A DNA stretch of 64,000 nucleotides from Phycomyces nitens (lineage: Eukaryota > Mucoromycota > Mucoromycetes > Mucorales > Phycomycetaceae), in contig JAHRBC010000003.1 in assembly GCA_022702545.1 (NCBI GenBank), positions 3,410,001 through 3,474,000 on the forward strand. The letters run 5' to 3'. Under the pieces are notes generated by a model. It saw only the letters and a list, made by a program, of their open reading frames with translations, had not been told where the DNA came from and searched no databases. The position numbers and the translations under genes were made by a program. Each line of letters opens with the position of its first letter. The stretch's first letter is position 1. Of this stretch, positions 12,664 through 25,206 are shown piece by piece.

Positions 12664-15600
12664 TTAACTTGTCCGCAAATAAAACGCTTGTTCCTTTCTC
12701 ATCTTTGAAGGCTGGGGTTTATCGGTGATCTCCAATGCCTTTAGGATTCCATTGGCCTGGTTTACATTTGGCAGGCAAGATATATAAGAAGACACGAGCT
12801 GTTCCTCGCAGTCATTCAGAATAGGTCGAAGGATAACTCGCTTTTTGAATTTCTTGTATTTACGCCACTTTTCCACTCTGTTTCGTGTCTGTCGGTTGAC
12901 AAGTTCATTGAATTCTTGTTTGGATTCAGTCTCACGAAGTCCATCTACAATCTGAAGAATAAGAACCCGTATGACCTCCTGGGCATCAACCGTGTTGCAA
13001 AGAGAACTTGCTTTACACATCATCAAAAGTGCAAGGATGGACAATGCTCGACAAGAAGATTGCTCCTTGTCCCAGAAGGGATAATATATATCCCAAACAT
13101 ATCCTTCATCTTCATTTGGGTCCTGAGATGTATGCTCTAATGGATCCTCGGGCTGAATATTTGTCGTGTCTGTCTCTTTAGCGTCATTTGAGACTATCTT
13201 ATGAATATCCTGACTATTGACCAGGTTTTCTTCAAGTAGTGATTCATCTTCAAGGATGGAATTTATGAGTTTCTCAGACATTGGCTTGTTGGTATAAAGT
13301 TTTAATTTTGGTGATCGAAGGTCTGACCAGTCCTTGATTGTCTGTTTTAATAGAAAGATGGGATATTTAGCAAATGAAATGCAGCATGGACTTTTAGGCC
13401 AATATTTTTTACCTGAATGGAGCGTACGATACCAGATACGTAGTAAAGTTCATCTTCGGGTCTATGCAACGATTCAGGTGCCAGAGAGCTCTTGTAGTTT
13501 ATTAATTTTGCACCAACCATAACTCTATAGAAATCCTTGAGTCCTGTTCCAATACCAACGAGTTGTCTTTAGATAAAATTGTATAGCAAAAAAAAAAAAC
13601 ACTAGATGTAATGATTACCTTGTGCGGTCAATTGTTTTATATAGGGAATCTGCTCAGGTTCTTGATTTGAATCGCTGTTAAGCATTTGTTTATCAAAAGA
13701 ATCATACAGTTTTCCTAGGAAATGTACTAAAAGGCGTTCGTACTCCTCGTGGATACTTGATGACAATGTAGGATGTAGATTCTGGTAGAGTCCTCTGAGG
13801 ATTATATCTGGTTCAAATGTGCCATTTTGGAGCTCTAATATATTGTTTATCCAGTAGGTTTTGTTTTGTTCCTATTCATTATTTTTTAGTTTGCAGAGTC
13901 TTTAAAATAAATTATCGTGATTAAGAATATTCTCACCTTGAACAAAGACTCATAAAAGGCCGTTGATAGCTTTACTGCATTAATGATCAGGAACCAGCCT
14001 TGCATATCATCCTTTGCAGGCTCGTTTGTTTCAATTGATCTGTCTAGGCCAAGGAACCCATTCAAAGGACCAGTAATAGAATAGACGGATTCGGGTACAT
14101 TGATAGTCGTGTCTTGCTTTGTTTTAATGAGATTGGCCGCCAAAACACGTATATTATATAGTTGCAACTGGGTTCTCCAGTCTGGTTGTCTTGATTAGGT
14201 TCTTTAGGGATTCAAAGACATTTAAACGTACCATAGTTATTGATCCTTAGAAATTCAGACGCGTCTTTTTCCATTGCTTTGATAAACAGACTCAATGTAC
14301 TTTGAGGGTTGTCATGTACTGATGCAGGCTGCCAAGATATCCAATCAAGGGTCAATGGTATAATGGCCACAAGTCCCTTGAAATATCTCAACATAGCATC
14401 TATATCTTGAACACGAATCCATTCCGGAAGGTCCCGTGTATTTCGCATGTTCATAACATGGCTAAAACAACGAACGAATTCAAACGGTTTGGCTTGAAGG
14501 ATGGCAATTTTCTCGATATTTTTCTTTGATTGAAATTTTTCTTGAATTGTTTCAACCCAATTTGATTTCTGGAAACCCTTGGAATCACTAAGCTCCTTCA
14601 AGGTCTGCAAAGCAAGTCGGAAGGAAGTCACCTCTGCGTGTTCTTCTTTGCGCACACGGTCAGCCCTAAAGCAGTCTAGAGTATCCAACAGATAGTCTTT
14701 TAGATATTCCTTTGCATCAAGTAGAATCTGAGGGAATATATCCGTGGGTCCATATTCTAACAAAAGAGGCGGGGTGGTTGGGTTGAATGGCTAGCAAAGC
14801 AAAACAAAAATTATCAATACTGAAATCAATCTTTGTTTCTTACATCTTGGCAGCAGGCTGTAATAAACAAAGTGATATTTCTCGCATCAAACGTTGCCCA
14901 TGACGCAGTATCTGAATACAAAATCTCTCTCAATATAGTTCCCAGCAACGTTTCTGTGCTTGGATCTTTGCGGAAGGAGCATAGACGACCAAGATTTCGT
15001 AGCAATGGAACTATAGCGAGATACATGTTTCTATTTTGAAAACAGAGCAAGACCAGTTCCTTCAATACACGATAAGGCCATATAACGGAGAGCTGCCAAT
15101 AACTAATGTAATTAACAGACAAGCATCTGACTGACTTGGACCATTCAATACAATACTTACCGAAGCCAAATTATGTACAAGAGTTTCGGGTACATTTTGC
15201 ACCAAATTATCGGTCTTGCCCAAACTATCATCGGCCTTGACTTCTTGAACTAGTACAATTTTGTTTGTCGCTTTCATCAATTCAACTTCAAAGTTTGATG
15301 TCCAGATATCTAGTCGTCCGTAAGTAGGATCTTCTATAAACCCATTTGATTTTCTTAATCTGCCATTAGCACCACAATGGTTGTTGACCAGCTCTTTTAG
15401 ACTTACTCGGTTCGCAATACAAAATCTCTAAAACAAAGCAAATCTTGGGTACGAGAGATGCTACAAAACGATTTTTGAAGCAGTAGACACAGCCTCTTTA
15501 TCAACGGTTTAAAACATGGATACTCTTTTTTTTCCAAGTCTAGACACACATGCTACTAGAATCAACGCTAAATAAAGCTTACCTTGATATCGTTGAACTG

Positions 15601-17372
15601 AATTAATTCACCATTGTAGTACTCGAATATATTTAAAAGTCTTTTGGTTTGGCAGTATAGTTCTTTCACAAGTGCTTCCGAGATCAAGACAGCAAAAGTG
15701 TCTAGTGCTGAATCACTTGTCATTTCACTATTTTGAAAGTAAATTAGCTTTTACCAAAGACATGATTTTTTTCATAGAAAACTTACTCTATCCATAAATC
15801 ACAAAACTGAACCATTGCCTTTAATACAGATTTCCAGCCTCCACTTTGATCTCTCAAGACATAGAGACACCAAATCTTTGTGTCCAATAAAGTCTTATCA
15901 AGCGGGTCTTTTGTTAAAGATGTACTGAGATTACTGATCAATATTTTGCATACGTCCTTTATGGGCATAACATCTTCATCTCTGTCATCAAAAGGAACTT
16001 TTGGCATGGTGTTTTCATGGTATAAGGAGTGCAGCCTCGGTTCACGCCGTGATTTGATATGATGACAGACAAGTATAAAGGCTTGCTTGTGTTTGGCATC
16101 TTGACCCAGAGCCTTGTTACAAAAAGTCCTGTTCCAGCTGTCTAGAATACTTTTTTTTGTATTGAAATACGAGATTGAGCATGAGTATGTACCCAAGAAC
16201 ATACTTTTTTTTGGGGTATATACCTTTCTTCTTTAGGGCTTTCTGTGGACAATACCCTCTTCTTGATGATTGTTTTGGCCGGGAATGGCGATTCTCGCTT
16301 TAGAGATAATTTGTCGTCTTTGGGACGCTTCAAGATGCTTTCCATATACTTTTCGATATCAGATAACGTTTCTCTGACTGACATTTCAATCGAATAGTCT
16401 TTTCGACAAGATATCCTTAAAGTGTCGGTGTGCATGACAGCTGAAGTAACAGTCGCTATTTTGTGAAACCTCTCAAAGTCGCTTATATTTTTGGCATCTC
16501 CAGCAACGGAAATTTCGGTGATGAACATTTGAAGCTTTTGATGTAATATCGAAAGGATATCCGACAAGACATCAAGGTCTTTGGGATTAAAAAAAAAGTG
16601 GGCCAATTCATTTTTTCTTGAATATTGATATAAAAAGTATCGACAATCTCCATGATTATTCTTACCAACAATATCTCTACATTTGTCTTTAAAGAAATCC
16701 AACGCTCGTGTTTGCAATTGGTCATTACCCATAGAGAAACATATACGTAGATATACTGGTAGCAATTTCCAATCTGCTGATTTACTCAAAAGTGCTTGGC
16801 ACACTTTATAACCACGCTAGATTGGCAAATAGAATAAGTGACAAGCCTTCAAGAGCTTTTAGGGGGGATAATCCATGTTACCTCGGGTGATAATCTATAA
16901 AGTGAATGTAGAGTGTATTTAAATAGTCCAAAATACTCTACCAGTTCAGAGTATTCGCTAGGTTCAAAGGTTCTCTCGTACAAAGAGACATAAAAGTTGT
17001 TTTTTTCTAATGTGTTGGCTGTTTGGTTATCATTGTCAGCACAAGAGTCCCTGTTACCTTTTTGTTGGGTTAGGGCTCGAAACAATACGGTATGCAGGGA
17101 TTTTTTTGCATCGGGATTATGAGCGTAATATTCAAGGGTTTCGTCAAATGATAATTTGCAAAGATGTATAAAGCTTAATCTATTGCAGACATTCAATAAA
17201 ATAGATCAAGATTCTTTTTCTTTTCTTTTTTTTTTGCAGTTACTTTTCCGCTTCATGAACAAGAGGATCTCTGGATAAATGTTCGAGAATGCCATTCAGA
17301 TCATTCTAATTGGATAAAGTAAGAAAATCTTTAGCAAATCTAATGATCATTTACCTGGAAAGCGCGTTCCAT
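12664..17372 (-). CDS. Large helical protein of unknown function (1312 aa)
   Basis: Fourteen exons in transcription order: 17372-17355, 17305-17244, 17179-16882, 16816-16224, 16149-15787, 15727-15583, 15552-15407, 15359-15161, 15092-14844, 14790-14232, 14181-13937, 13871-13619, 13543-13413, 13341-12664. All introns are GT-AG and phases agree throughout, giving 1312 residues. The protein starts MERAFQNDLNGILEHLSRD and ends KEQAFYLRTS. No signal peptide or membrane segment is seen. It is rich in Leu/Lys/Glu helices with no catalytic motif, as in HEAT/ARM-type scaffolds. A basic, probably disordered stretch (about residues 285-323, KRPKDDKLSLKRES...) interrupts it, and the last third has an acidic patch followed by a Lys/Arg-rich helix (NRVEKWRKYKKFKKR). 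I do not recognise the family. It diverges from COG2. Confidence 0.7.
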
Positions 17373-18067
17373 TCTCCAAAGATCGTATTGTACGATTTCT
17401 AAAAAAGAAAAAAGAAAAAAAAAAGAGTTTGCCCTTTTAAAGGTCACGTGCTATAGACATTCTCTGTATTGATAAAACTGAAAAGGCTACTGTTAACCAA
17501 TCATAGGGCTTGTTTTAAGCAACCACTTGGTATACAATTGCATTACACATTTGCAGTGTATCAAGAACCATTCACATGATTGCAACCCACACGACGACAA
17601 GTGGGTTCCTGATCTGCACTTGAAATTCATACTTTTTCTTTAAAAGGAAATCGATTGCCAAGTCATTTATTAACTAGTCTTTGAAGACATGGCATTTTTT
17701 GGTCCCCCTTGTCGATCCACAGGAACACCATTTACTCTGTTTCTGCTGATAATAAAGTAGATTTGGTCAAATATCCGCAAAGTATCTCTACGGGTGCCCA
17801 GGCCACTTTTGGTATAGATCTATAGGCAGGATACTCGTCCTAGAAAGTCTATTTTTACAAGAGGAAAAAGAAGGACTTTGGAGCAAGGCTGTCAAAATAA
17901 GCTTTATATGCCTTGTCCATAACCGTACCTGTGCTTATTTCTGCTCTGGTATTTACAGTCTCTTGGACCATCAACCTGGACTGGTCGCGTCTCTTTTCAA
18001 TTTAGAGTCCCGCAGACTAACCTCTCCTTCCTTCTCTTGGTCTTAATCCCTCTCAACCATATCTGCT
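17373..18067. promoter_or_regulatory. Divergent intergenic region upstream of COG2 and the large unknown gene
   Basis: 695 bp between two divergent start codons. It contains a CACGTG E-box (about 17446-17451) in a stretch shared by both promoters. The segment 17940-18060 just before COG2 is C/T-rich (CTCTCCTTCCTTCTC), consistent with a fungal transcription start region. No further gene is seen. Confidence 0.35.
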
Positions 18068-21000
18068 ATGACCAGTCTCCGTCAGGATGCTCCTCCAAGA
18101 AAGTCTTTATTTAGCTTTGGCGATGAGGACCAAGATGACGATGACCAGTTCATCAAAACCGTCCAACCATTACCACGCCAAGCTGTAGAACGATCGGCAT
18201 TCACAGCTGCCGAATTCGATCCAGATCGATTCCTTTCGAGCAGGCGCCATTTGGGACTAGAGAGACTCAAGACCGAACTCAATAATCATCTCAGATTGCT
18301 AAAGGCAGAACTGATTGAACTTTTGAACCGGGATTACCAGGATTTCATCAATCTATCCACTAATCTCAAAGGAGTTGACCGGGCAATGGATGACTTGATG
18401 AGACCACTGACGCGCATGGAGACTCAGGTCAAGGTAAATTATAGAAAGATGGTATTCTCTATTGTATGCTAATGTTTGTAGTGGTGTGTATGATGAGAAT
18501 AGACTGCCAGTGTACATTTTCAACAGGTCATTGATGCCCTGGAAAAGCAGCTGGATCAGAGAGCCCATGTGCGAGACAAAAAGGTAAATTCTAGTCGTAT
18601 CTTGTACAAAAAATAGCAATACAGAAAAATATGGTCTGGACGAGGCATTAATAAAAAAAACAAACAAACAAATACGAATGCTGATGTTCTTGTATGCATA
18701 AAAGGCGTGTCTGAAGCTATTGTTGAATATCCACGACTCTGTTACAAAGGTGGAAAGTCTGTTGGAAATCAATGTTGACACCACAAAGACATCAGTCAAC
18801 ACTCCAGCTGTTGTCGATGCTGAAGGTTCAGATGTGTCGGTGGATATTGGGTTGGGGAAGCAGATTGAGCGTGTTGCTATTGAATTTAACCAGATGCAAC
18901 ATCTTGTGGGTCGAGGCAAGGATCTTCCATTTGTAACAGAGAATGCATGGGTAAGATATATCCATTGGAGTAATTAAATCCTCTCTTTTGTTTTATTAAA
19001 CGATATCATAAGCGAATCACTCGTATCAAAGATACACTCCAGTCAAAGCTCTCAAAGACGCTTTCGGGTGCACTTTGGCAGCTTAAAGATAACCCGGCCG
19101 ACAAGGCAGCACATCTGAGCCTTGTTCAATGTCTGCGTACATATGCACTTATTGATCAGGTCCAGGTGGCAGAGAATCTAATCAGACAAGAACTTGTGCG
19201 TCCTTTTCTGTCAAAGGTCATTACAAAGAAAGCTCTCGATATACATCGCACAGGCAGATCCCCAGAGCCTACAGTACATCCCCTTACGGCCATGTATGCC
19301 AAGATCCTGAAATTTGCCTCGACCGATCTTCAACCGATCATAGAGATCACCCAGCGCACACTAAAGGGGACAAATTATGAAGTATTGGTGAATTCTCTGT
19401 GGGTAGAAGTAGTAGAGAAGATCCATGGAGAATGTACGAGTATCTATGCGGCTGGCCAAACAGATGTATTTCACAAGGCAAGAGAGAATAAGGCATTAAA
19501 GATGCGAATGGCTAACCGGGCTATTGATCTAGTGCTATTCGGCTTCAATATCGTTTATGTTGAGTATCGAGGGCTTGTGCACTTGCAAGAAATCATTGTT
19601 CTACCTGAGAAGCCACCCTAGCTATACTGAGTTTATGAAGCGATGGCAGCTTCCTGTCTACTTCCAATTGAGGTAAGCTTACAAACTTGAAATGGCCAAA
19701 TAGATCTGGTGGTAAACGGTTGAATAGGTTCAGAGAGATTATCAGTACAGTCGAGGAGCTGTTGAATGATCAGCAATCAAGCGTTGCCACTCGACAGCTG
19801 GTAGTAGAAAACGGTGAGTAAAAAAAAAGACAGTAAAGATGGGTATGGGTGTCTGATCAATATATATAAGGGCTTGCATTGCCTGGGTCAAAGGCAGTAT
19901 TCAAGGCAATGGAGCAATGCTGGTCAGACCAGGTCTTTCTCTATGGTCTCTCCCATAGGTTCTGGAAGCTGACCGTACAGGTAAAATACGACATGTTGCT
20001 TTTTAGAAAGACTAATCCTGACTTGCCCCCCAAGCTTCTTCGACGCTATACATTATGGGTTTCTGGATTTATAGAGTCAGCCCGAGATAACTTTTCTGAG
20101 AAAGAAAAAGTAGGCAAAAAAAGAAAGTGGTTGTAATAAAAGGATCAACTGATTCGTTCTGATTTGCTGTTATAGACCAATCTCTATTCAGCCATTAATA
20201 CTTCCTCAAGACCTAGTACGCCCCGCCCAGGAACACCAGCCGGGAATATTCATGATACAGGTGTAATTGAGGAAGCTACAAGGTTAAAACAGCTAACAGT
20301 ACTCGAGAATGATGTCGAGACTCTGGTGAACAAGGTCAGTGGAATAATCTATCCAAGAGGTCACCCAATAAACGTCCCAAAGATGAAATCTAGACAACCA
20401 CTCTCCTGAACGAGGTTATGCTTCCAAAGCTCCCGAATACCATTCCACCGACTCTTCTTCGAGGCAAGAGATTATAGTTCAATTTGTTTGTGCTACTAAT
20501 CATAACATGTATTATTATTTTTATAGAGAGTATGAACGAGGCAATGCAGACACTTGAGAGATCCACACTCGAGGACCTCAATGGACGTATTACGGATATT
20601 GTCAGTCGACGGTGCATGGAATCCGTTAACCTGGTCAAGAGCATCACAAGTCAGTACCGTCACACTAATAAGCCGGTTCCTACTGAACCTTCATACTTTA
20701 TTCCCAATCTATTCAAACCATTTAAAACCTTTGTTGGCCAAAATGAATCCTGGACCAACCCCGAGAAGCAAGCAATGTGGGCTAAAGTAGTCTGCTCGGC
20801 TGTCCTGACTCGGTAAGACGCCAGGGCTTAGCGAACTCTAAAGTTTGATCCAAACCAAGGGTTATTGACAAGTATATGGTAGATACACAAGTGTGATGTC
20901 GGAAATGTTGACCAATCTCCAAAAGACCGAGGACTCTTTGCGAAAGTTAAAAAAGAGCAAGAAAAGTGCCGTGTCATCTGTGCAGGGAGATCCCCTGGGA

Positions 21001-21260
21001 GAGAGCTTTGTGACGGACGAGAACAAGATAAGGCTCCAACTATTGATAGATGCTCGCCAAATAGGAAACGAGGTTAGAAAATAAGGATCTGTACGAGTTG
21101 GATTATTAATAATGTATTTATAGCTCTGTTTACTGGGTATCAATAAGGACGAATTCAAGCCATTTGGGTCCTTACTTGAAGCAGTTCAACCATTTGGTGA
21201 GTTTTATTTGTAAAGAAAAGAAATGCTTGGTATTCATTTGTATCAGAGTGTCTTGAGTAG
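18068..21260 (+). CDS. COG2: Conserved oligomeric Golgi complex subunit 2
   Basis: Fourteen exons: 18068-18433, 18527-18583, 18705-18950, 19013-19477, 19533-19672, 19728-19813, 19871-19980, 20035-20109, 20176-20334, 20394-20463, 20527-20812, 20883-21072, 21124-21196, 21247-21260; 778 residues. COG2 is part of the tethering complex for retrograde vesicles at the Golgi. The N-terminal block FDPDRFLSSRR followed by LNRDYQDFINLSTNLKGVD matches the COG2 domain closely (human DADHFV...INKDYADFVNLSTNL). Later conserved blocks are SHPSYTEFMKRW, LPVYFQLRFREI and VFLYGLSHRFWKLTVQ. Introns 19478-19532 and 20464-20526 begin with GC (both GCAAGA) and end AG; without them the frame breaks at conserved positions. 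The first of these contains a CTAAC branch-like sequence. The gene converges with the FkbM gene 128 bp away. Confidence 0.93.
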
Positions 21261-21388
21261 GATTGTGTGTATGAAATTTATTGCGGTTTAAAAAAAAAAG
21301 AAGAAGAAGAAACCTTTTTATATATTATTATTATTCATTTTATGACTCTACTTGTATCCTTTGGACAAAATACAATAAATATAAGGTA

Positions 21389-23263
21389 CTAGAGTTCGGT
21401 GGTTGTCATTACTGGTAGTTTGTTGTCCTTCTTGACAAACCAAAGGTACATCTCACCAATGCTCTCGAGACTCTCGAGATATGATTCTATCAAATGTTCG
21501 GGAAGAGGAATGAATTCAGTCACCACTTGATCCTTTGCTTCCAATTCGGCCTCAAATTCATCACCCTCAAGACCCTTGCCATCAAAGTCCCAGGCCTTGA
21601 GTCTATAGACAACCCGATTGTCGCCAGAACCACCGTTGCGATAGTCTGCTCCATGCTTGACCATCCAGTCCACAGTGGCTTCCCAACCGATTGCAGGCAA
21701 AAGATAGATATCCATATGCCACTCCTGAACTGCACGCAACAATATCCTCTTGGCCTGTGCCAGTGTAATTGCCCTCTTTTCAGCCAGCGACATTGTTTCG
21801 CCATTCTCAATAGTAACATCCCATCGACTGGGAGGACCAAATTCAAGTACAGTGTGCTCTACTAGTCCGGCTTCATAAAGGCCAGATGCTGATTCAAGGG
21901 CAGGCAGTTCAAAGCCTTCGACGTCGATCTTGAGAAAGTGAATAGGCTGTTTAAAGGCCAGAGTCTTGTCGAGAGTGGTGCCGTTGGGTTCCTGATTGTT
22001 TTTCTCGAGAGCATCGGCATAGTCCTTGCCGAAATCATTGGCGGTTCGGAGGGAGAGAAGCTTATTGGGGCTGGTGTCAAAGAGACGATTGAAGGAGGGT
22101 ATGGAGTCCACACGGATTGTTTGGGTTTTGATGATCGATTCTTGGGTAGAGTAGTCTAGGAATCCGACTCCACCATCGCCTTCTTGGTAGTTTGACATGG
22201 AAATCTTTCTAAATTTGTCGAGAGCTGCAAATGGGAGAACTCTGATACGATCCGAGACCTGGTTCAAACGGGCCGCAAGATTGATTACACCTTTTTTTAT
22301 TTTTTCCTTCCTGTAAGTCTCTTTGTGTTTGGGAAAGCGGAATACTTACTTCTAAGAGGAGTCTGGGGTTCAAAGGCAACGACATGGGCACCACTAGCAC
22401 CCGCAACCATTGAAAATAGACCATGGTTGGATCCTAGAGGGTAATCGGAAAAGATTAAATTCCTAATCTCGGCCACCAAGAAAGAATATATATGTATGTA
22501 TGGATAGTTTTCTACTTGCCCACATCGACCATCATCAGTGGACTCTTGCGCATCGAATCACGGCGATGTACTCTGAGGACCCACTTCATGAGGCTATAGA
22601 TTCGGTGTTCGCGCCCATAGTGGTTGTTGATATCAATGGTGTGACCTTCAGAAGCAATAAAGACGTCTGGCTTGGAATTGATCTAGACCAGCCTTTAGAA
22701 AAGATATTTTAATGACCTGTCCTATTTACCACACTAAACTGCCAGAGCTCATTAGGCCGGGCATAATCCAGGCTCTGTGCAGTATTGAGTCTTATTGTCG
22801 TCTGATCTGCAGTGGGTGCAATGGGTGCCAGGTTGTCGACAGAGACGGGCTGGGAAGCTACAGAACCCGGGTTACAAATGGATATCTTGGCACACAATAA
22901 AGCTTACCAGGCACGATGGGTTTGGGCTGTTGTAATGGCTGGTTCTGTAAGATGGGACATGGATCCAGGGCAGCTTCCTTGACGACATCAGGAGGGTATC
23001 TTGGAGGAGGAGGAGGAGGAGGGCGAGGAACAAAGGGCTTTGGTGGGTCAGAGGCGTCGTTGTGGGCAGGGAAAGGAGGGGGTGTGTCTTGGTGGTTGGT
23101 CTGGAGATGGTTAATATCAATTTTGAGACCAAGGGATTCTTACATGGCCTTCATGATAGTTTTGGTTGGTATCTACTCCATAGTCTGGAGGGAAGACGGC
23201 ATAGAGAAGGAAGCCAAGAAGTACGAGGGCAAAAAGAGTGACAAGCTTTATGTAGGGCTTCAT
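21389..23263 (-). CDS. Type II membrane FkbM-family methyltransferase
   Basis: Exons in transcription order: 23263-23144, 23100-22908, 22857-22730, 22682-22520, 22433-22350, 22290-21389; 529 residues. The N-terminus MKPYIKLVTLFALVLLGFLL is a signal anchor. It is followed by a proline-rich stem (about residues 41-105, with a run of seven prolines broken once), so the enzyme probably sits in the Golgi or ER with its catalytic domain in the lumen. The FkbM fold is shown by VDVGSNHGLFSM (SAM-binding loop), VVAFEPQTP (acidic end of strand 2) and FLKIDVEGFELPAL. FkbM enzymes O-methylate sugars or other small groups; the substrate here is unknown. The intron 22519-22434 has a GC donor (GCAAGT) exactly inside VDVG|SNHG. 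ATG 23263 is the first Met and opens the anchor. Confidence 0.85.
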
Positions 23264-23309
23264 TTGGTAAAGAAAGTAAAGGTGAGAAAGGGGATCAGGA
23301 ACCCTTTTA

Positions 23310-23400
23310 TATATATATTTAATTATTTAATTATTTATTTAATTATTTAATTATTATTATTATTATTTTAAAAAATAAATAAATAATATATATATTTATA
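23310..23400. repeat. AT-rich simple repeat (TTAATTATT-like)
   Basis: A low-complexity run built of ATTTAATT and ATTATT units between the FkbM gene start and the 3' end of the MT-A70 gene. It also contains short AAATAAATAA stretches. It is likely a spacer with no coding content. Confidence 0.7.
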
Positions 23401-23519
23401 TGTGAAATACACACTATATTTCTGGTCGATCGTTGTGGGTAAAATAAAAATGGTGATACGTAACACCCACTTGGGTCGATCAACTGAGTAAATAGGTCCA
23501 GATAATAACAAAACAAGGT

Positions 23520-25206
23520 TTACAAAGGCTGCTCGACCACCGTAGTCCAGCCGGTCCGTCTCTGGCCTCTCTTTGCCCACCTATAAGAAATCAGCACCAA
23601 GTCCAACCTGACAATCTTACTCACAATTCAAGCAGGCCTTCTCCTCTAGGATTCTTCTCTGGGTGGTAGACTGCGTTTGGCAGCAGTGTCTCAATGACAT
23701 TATACATAAACCCAGGTTTGTTCTCCGATATTTCATCTAGAATATTTTCTTTTTAGGATTGCTTGTGGTTTATATTTATCCTTCTTACCTGGCAGCATCG
23801 GTTTAACAAAGTCAAAGACACAGTCTGGGTTTCTCTGATGACGCAACTCAATATCTCCCTCCTAAAAAGAAGTCTTAGCCTGGTGCAAAGAACGCTTGAT
23901 ATCAAACGTACCTTTCTAAATATCAGCAGACTCAGCTTGCTTTTGTTAAAGTATTTGTAGGGGCTCTTATGGATTTGGTTGTTGATGTTCTTCTTGATCC
24001 AGCAAAAATTCTCGACGTACTTGAATCCCCATTTACCCGCAATACTTACAATCCGTTGCAGCCACTCTTTCTCGAGCCATATGAACAGGAAACCGGCTGA
24101 AACAACGCTAGACACATTGAGTTTGGCCTGCGAAATTAGGACCACCACATATTAAACTCCCTCTTTTGTTTGTCTCAGACTCACTAGATCATCAATATGT
24201 ATCTTTCCAGGTACAGGGCTCTCTCCGGGAAGCAGAAGTGGAGGATCCATATAAACCGCACTAAATGTCTTTCCATACCGCCCAAGATCTGTAGACAGTA
24301 TGCTATCGACCGTGTGTACCCTAATCAAGCCGTCAATCCCAGAACCAGCCTACAAAGGCCACTTACCTCGAGGCTATCGGTTCCTGTTTAGACTTGGATT
24401 GGCATAGGATGGAATGCGCCCATGATCTTGGAATAGGCTTGCCGGGAATCTTTACATAGGTTGGCAAGCTAGGGTCGATTGTGCTTTTCAAATATCCCGG
24501 GGTTTAGTTACTTGTTGTGAGCCAAACCATCCAAAGTACCTGACTCTCTTTTTGACCAAGAGATAGTTGCCGTTCCTATCCTGCACCTGGACTTGCATGA
24601 TCTTGTACTTGGCCAGGATACTCTCCCTATCTACACCACGTCTAGGTACTCGTTCAACCATTCCTTTGCGTGCTCGCTTTGGCCGTGGCAATTCTCCAAA
24701 CTCAAGGTCCCAGAAATCATCATCCACATGGATATAGTCCCTAAGAATCATCTTTAGAAAAGGGTGCCTTGCAACCACCAAACCTACTCTTCCTCATATA
24801 TCTCATCCGTATTTCCATCCTTGTTTTCCACCTGCCACAGCTCAAGTGCGTCCATATCATCCGTTGCTCTTGAATCCATCGTGGCTGTCTTGACTGTAAA
24901 GGCAGAGGTTCGCTTGAACACTTCCTGCAGCTGCTCTTCTGTCAGTGGCTGGGACTCGACTTCCATCTCTTCTACAATATCCACTTCGGGTTCCTTGACA
25001 TCCATTGTTGAAAATTCTTTTTGGATGCGTTCGAGCTCTTCAAACTTCTTCATAATCGCCTCTACCGATTCGGCATCTTCCACATAGCCGACATAATGTA
25101 CATTGCTTTATAGCAAATTTGTCATTGTAAATCAAAAATGGGATCATCTACCGTACCTGGCTACAGTTGGTTTTTGCTTTCTTGCTCTACGTGGACGATC
25201 GCTCAT
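23520..25206 (-). CDS. MT-A70 family adenine methyltransferase-like protein with DPPL motif
   Basis: Nine exons in transcription order: 25206-25157, 25105-24788, 24740-24540, 24483-24367, 24320-24185, 24127-23912, 23861-23789, 23736-23625, 23580-23520; 427 residues. An acidic N-terminal part (about 1-125) precedes the MT-A70 domain. Visible landmarks are PSLPTYVKIPGKPIPRSWA, TDLGRYGKTFSAVYMDPPL (motif IV), AGFLFIWLEKEWLQ, WGFKYVENFCWIKKN, ELRHQRNPDCVFDF and the C-terminal LLELWAKRG then GWTTVV. Active MT-A70 enzymes normally carry DPPW; here it is DPPL, recalling EPPL of the non-catalytic partner METTL14. It could be an mRNA m6A or DNA 6mA subunit (MTA1/MTA9-like). I favour a nuclear partner subunit but cannot decide. 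Its start lies 180 bp from that of MLH1. Confidence 0.85.

Noticed and set aside
19478..19620. COG2 reading through 19478 to the stop at 19621
   Set aside because: The read-through residues do not match COG2, whereas the GC-AG intron recovers a frame leading into SHPSYTEFMKRW.
19981..20006. 26-nt intron in COG2
   Set aside because: Too short to splice; the alternative 54-nt intron 19981-20034 with an ACTAAT branch-like site gives KLTVQLLRRY, as in the family.
21494..21865. Plus-strand open frames opposite the FkbM gene
   Set aside because: They are antisense shadows of a well-supported coding exon.
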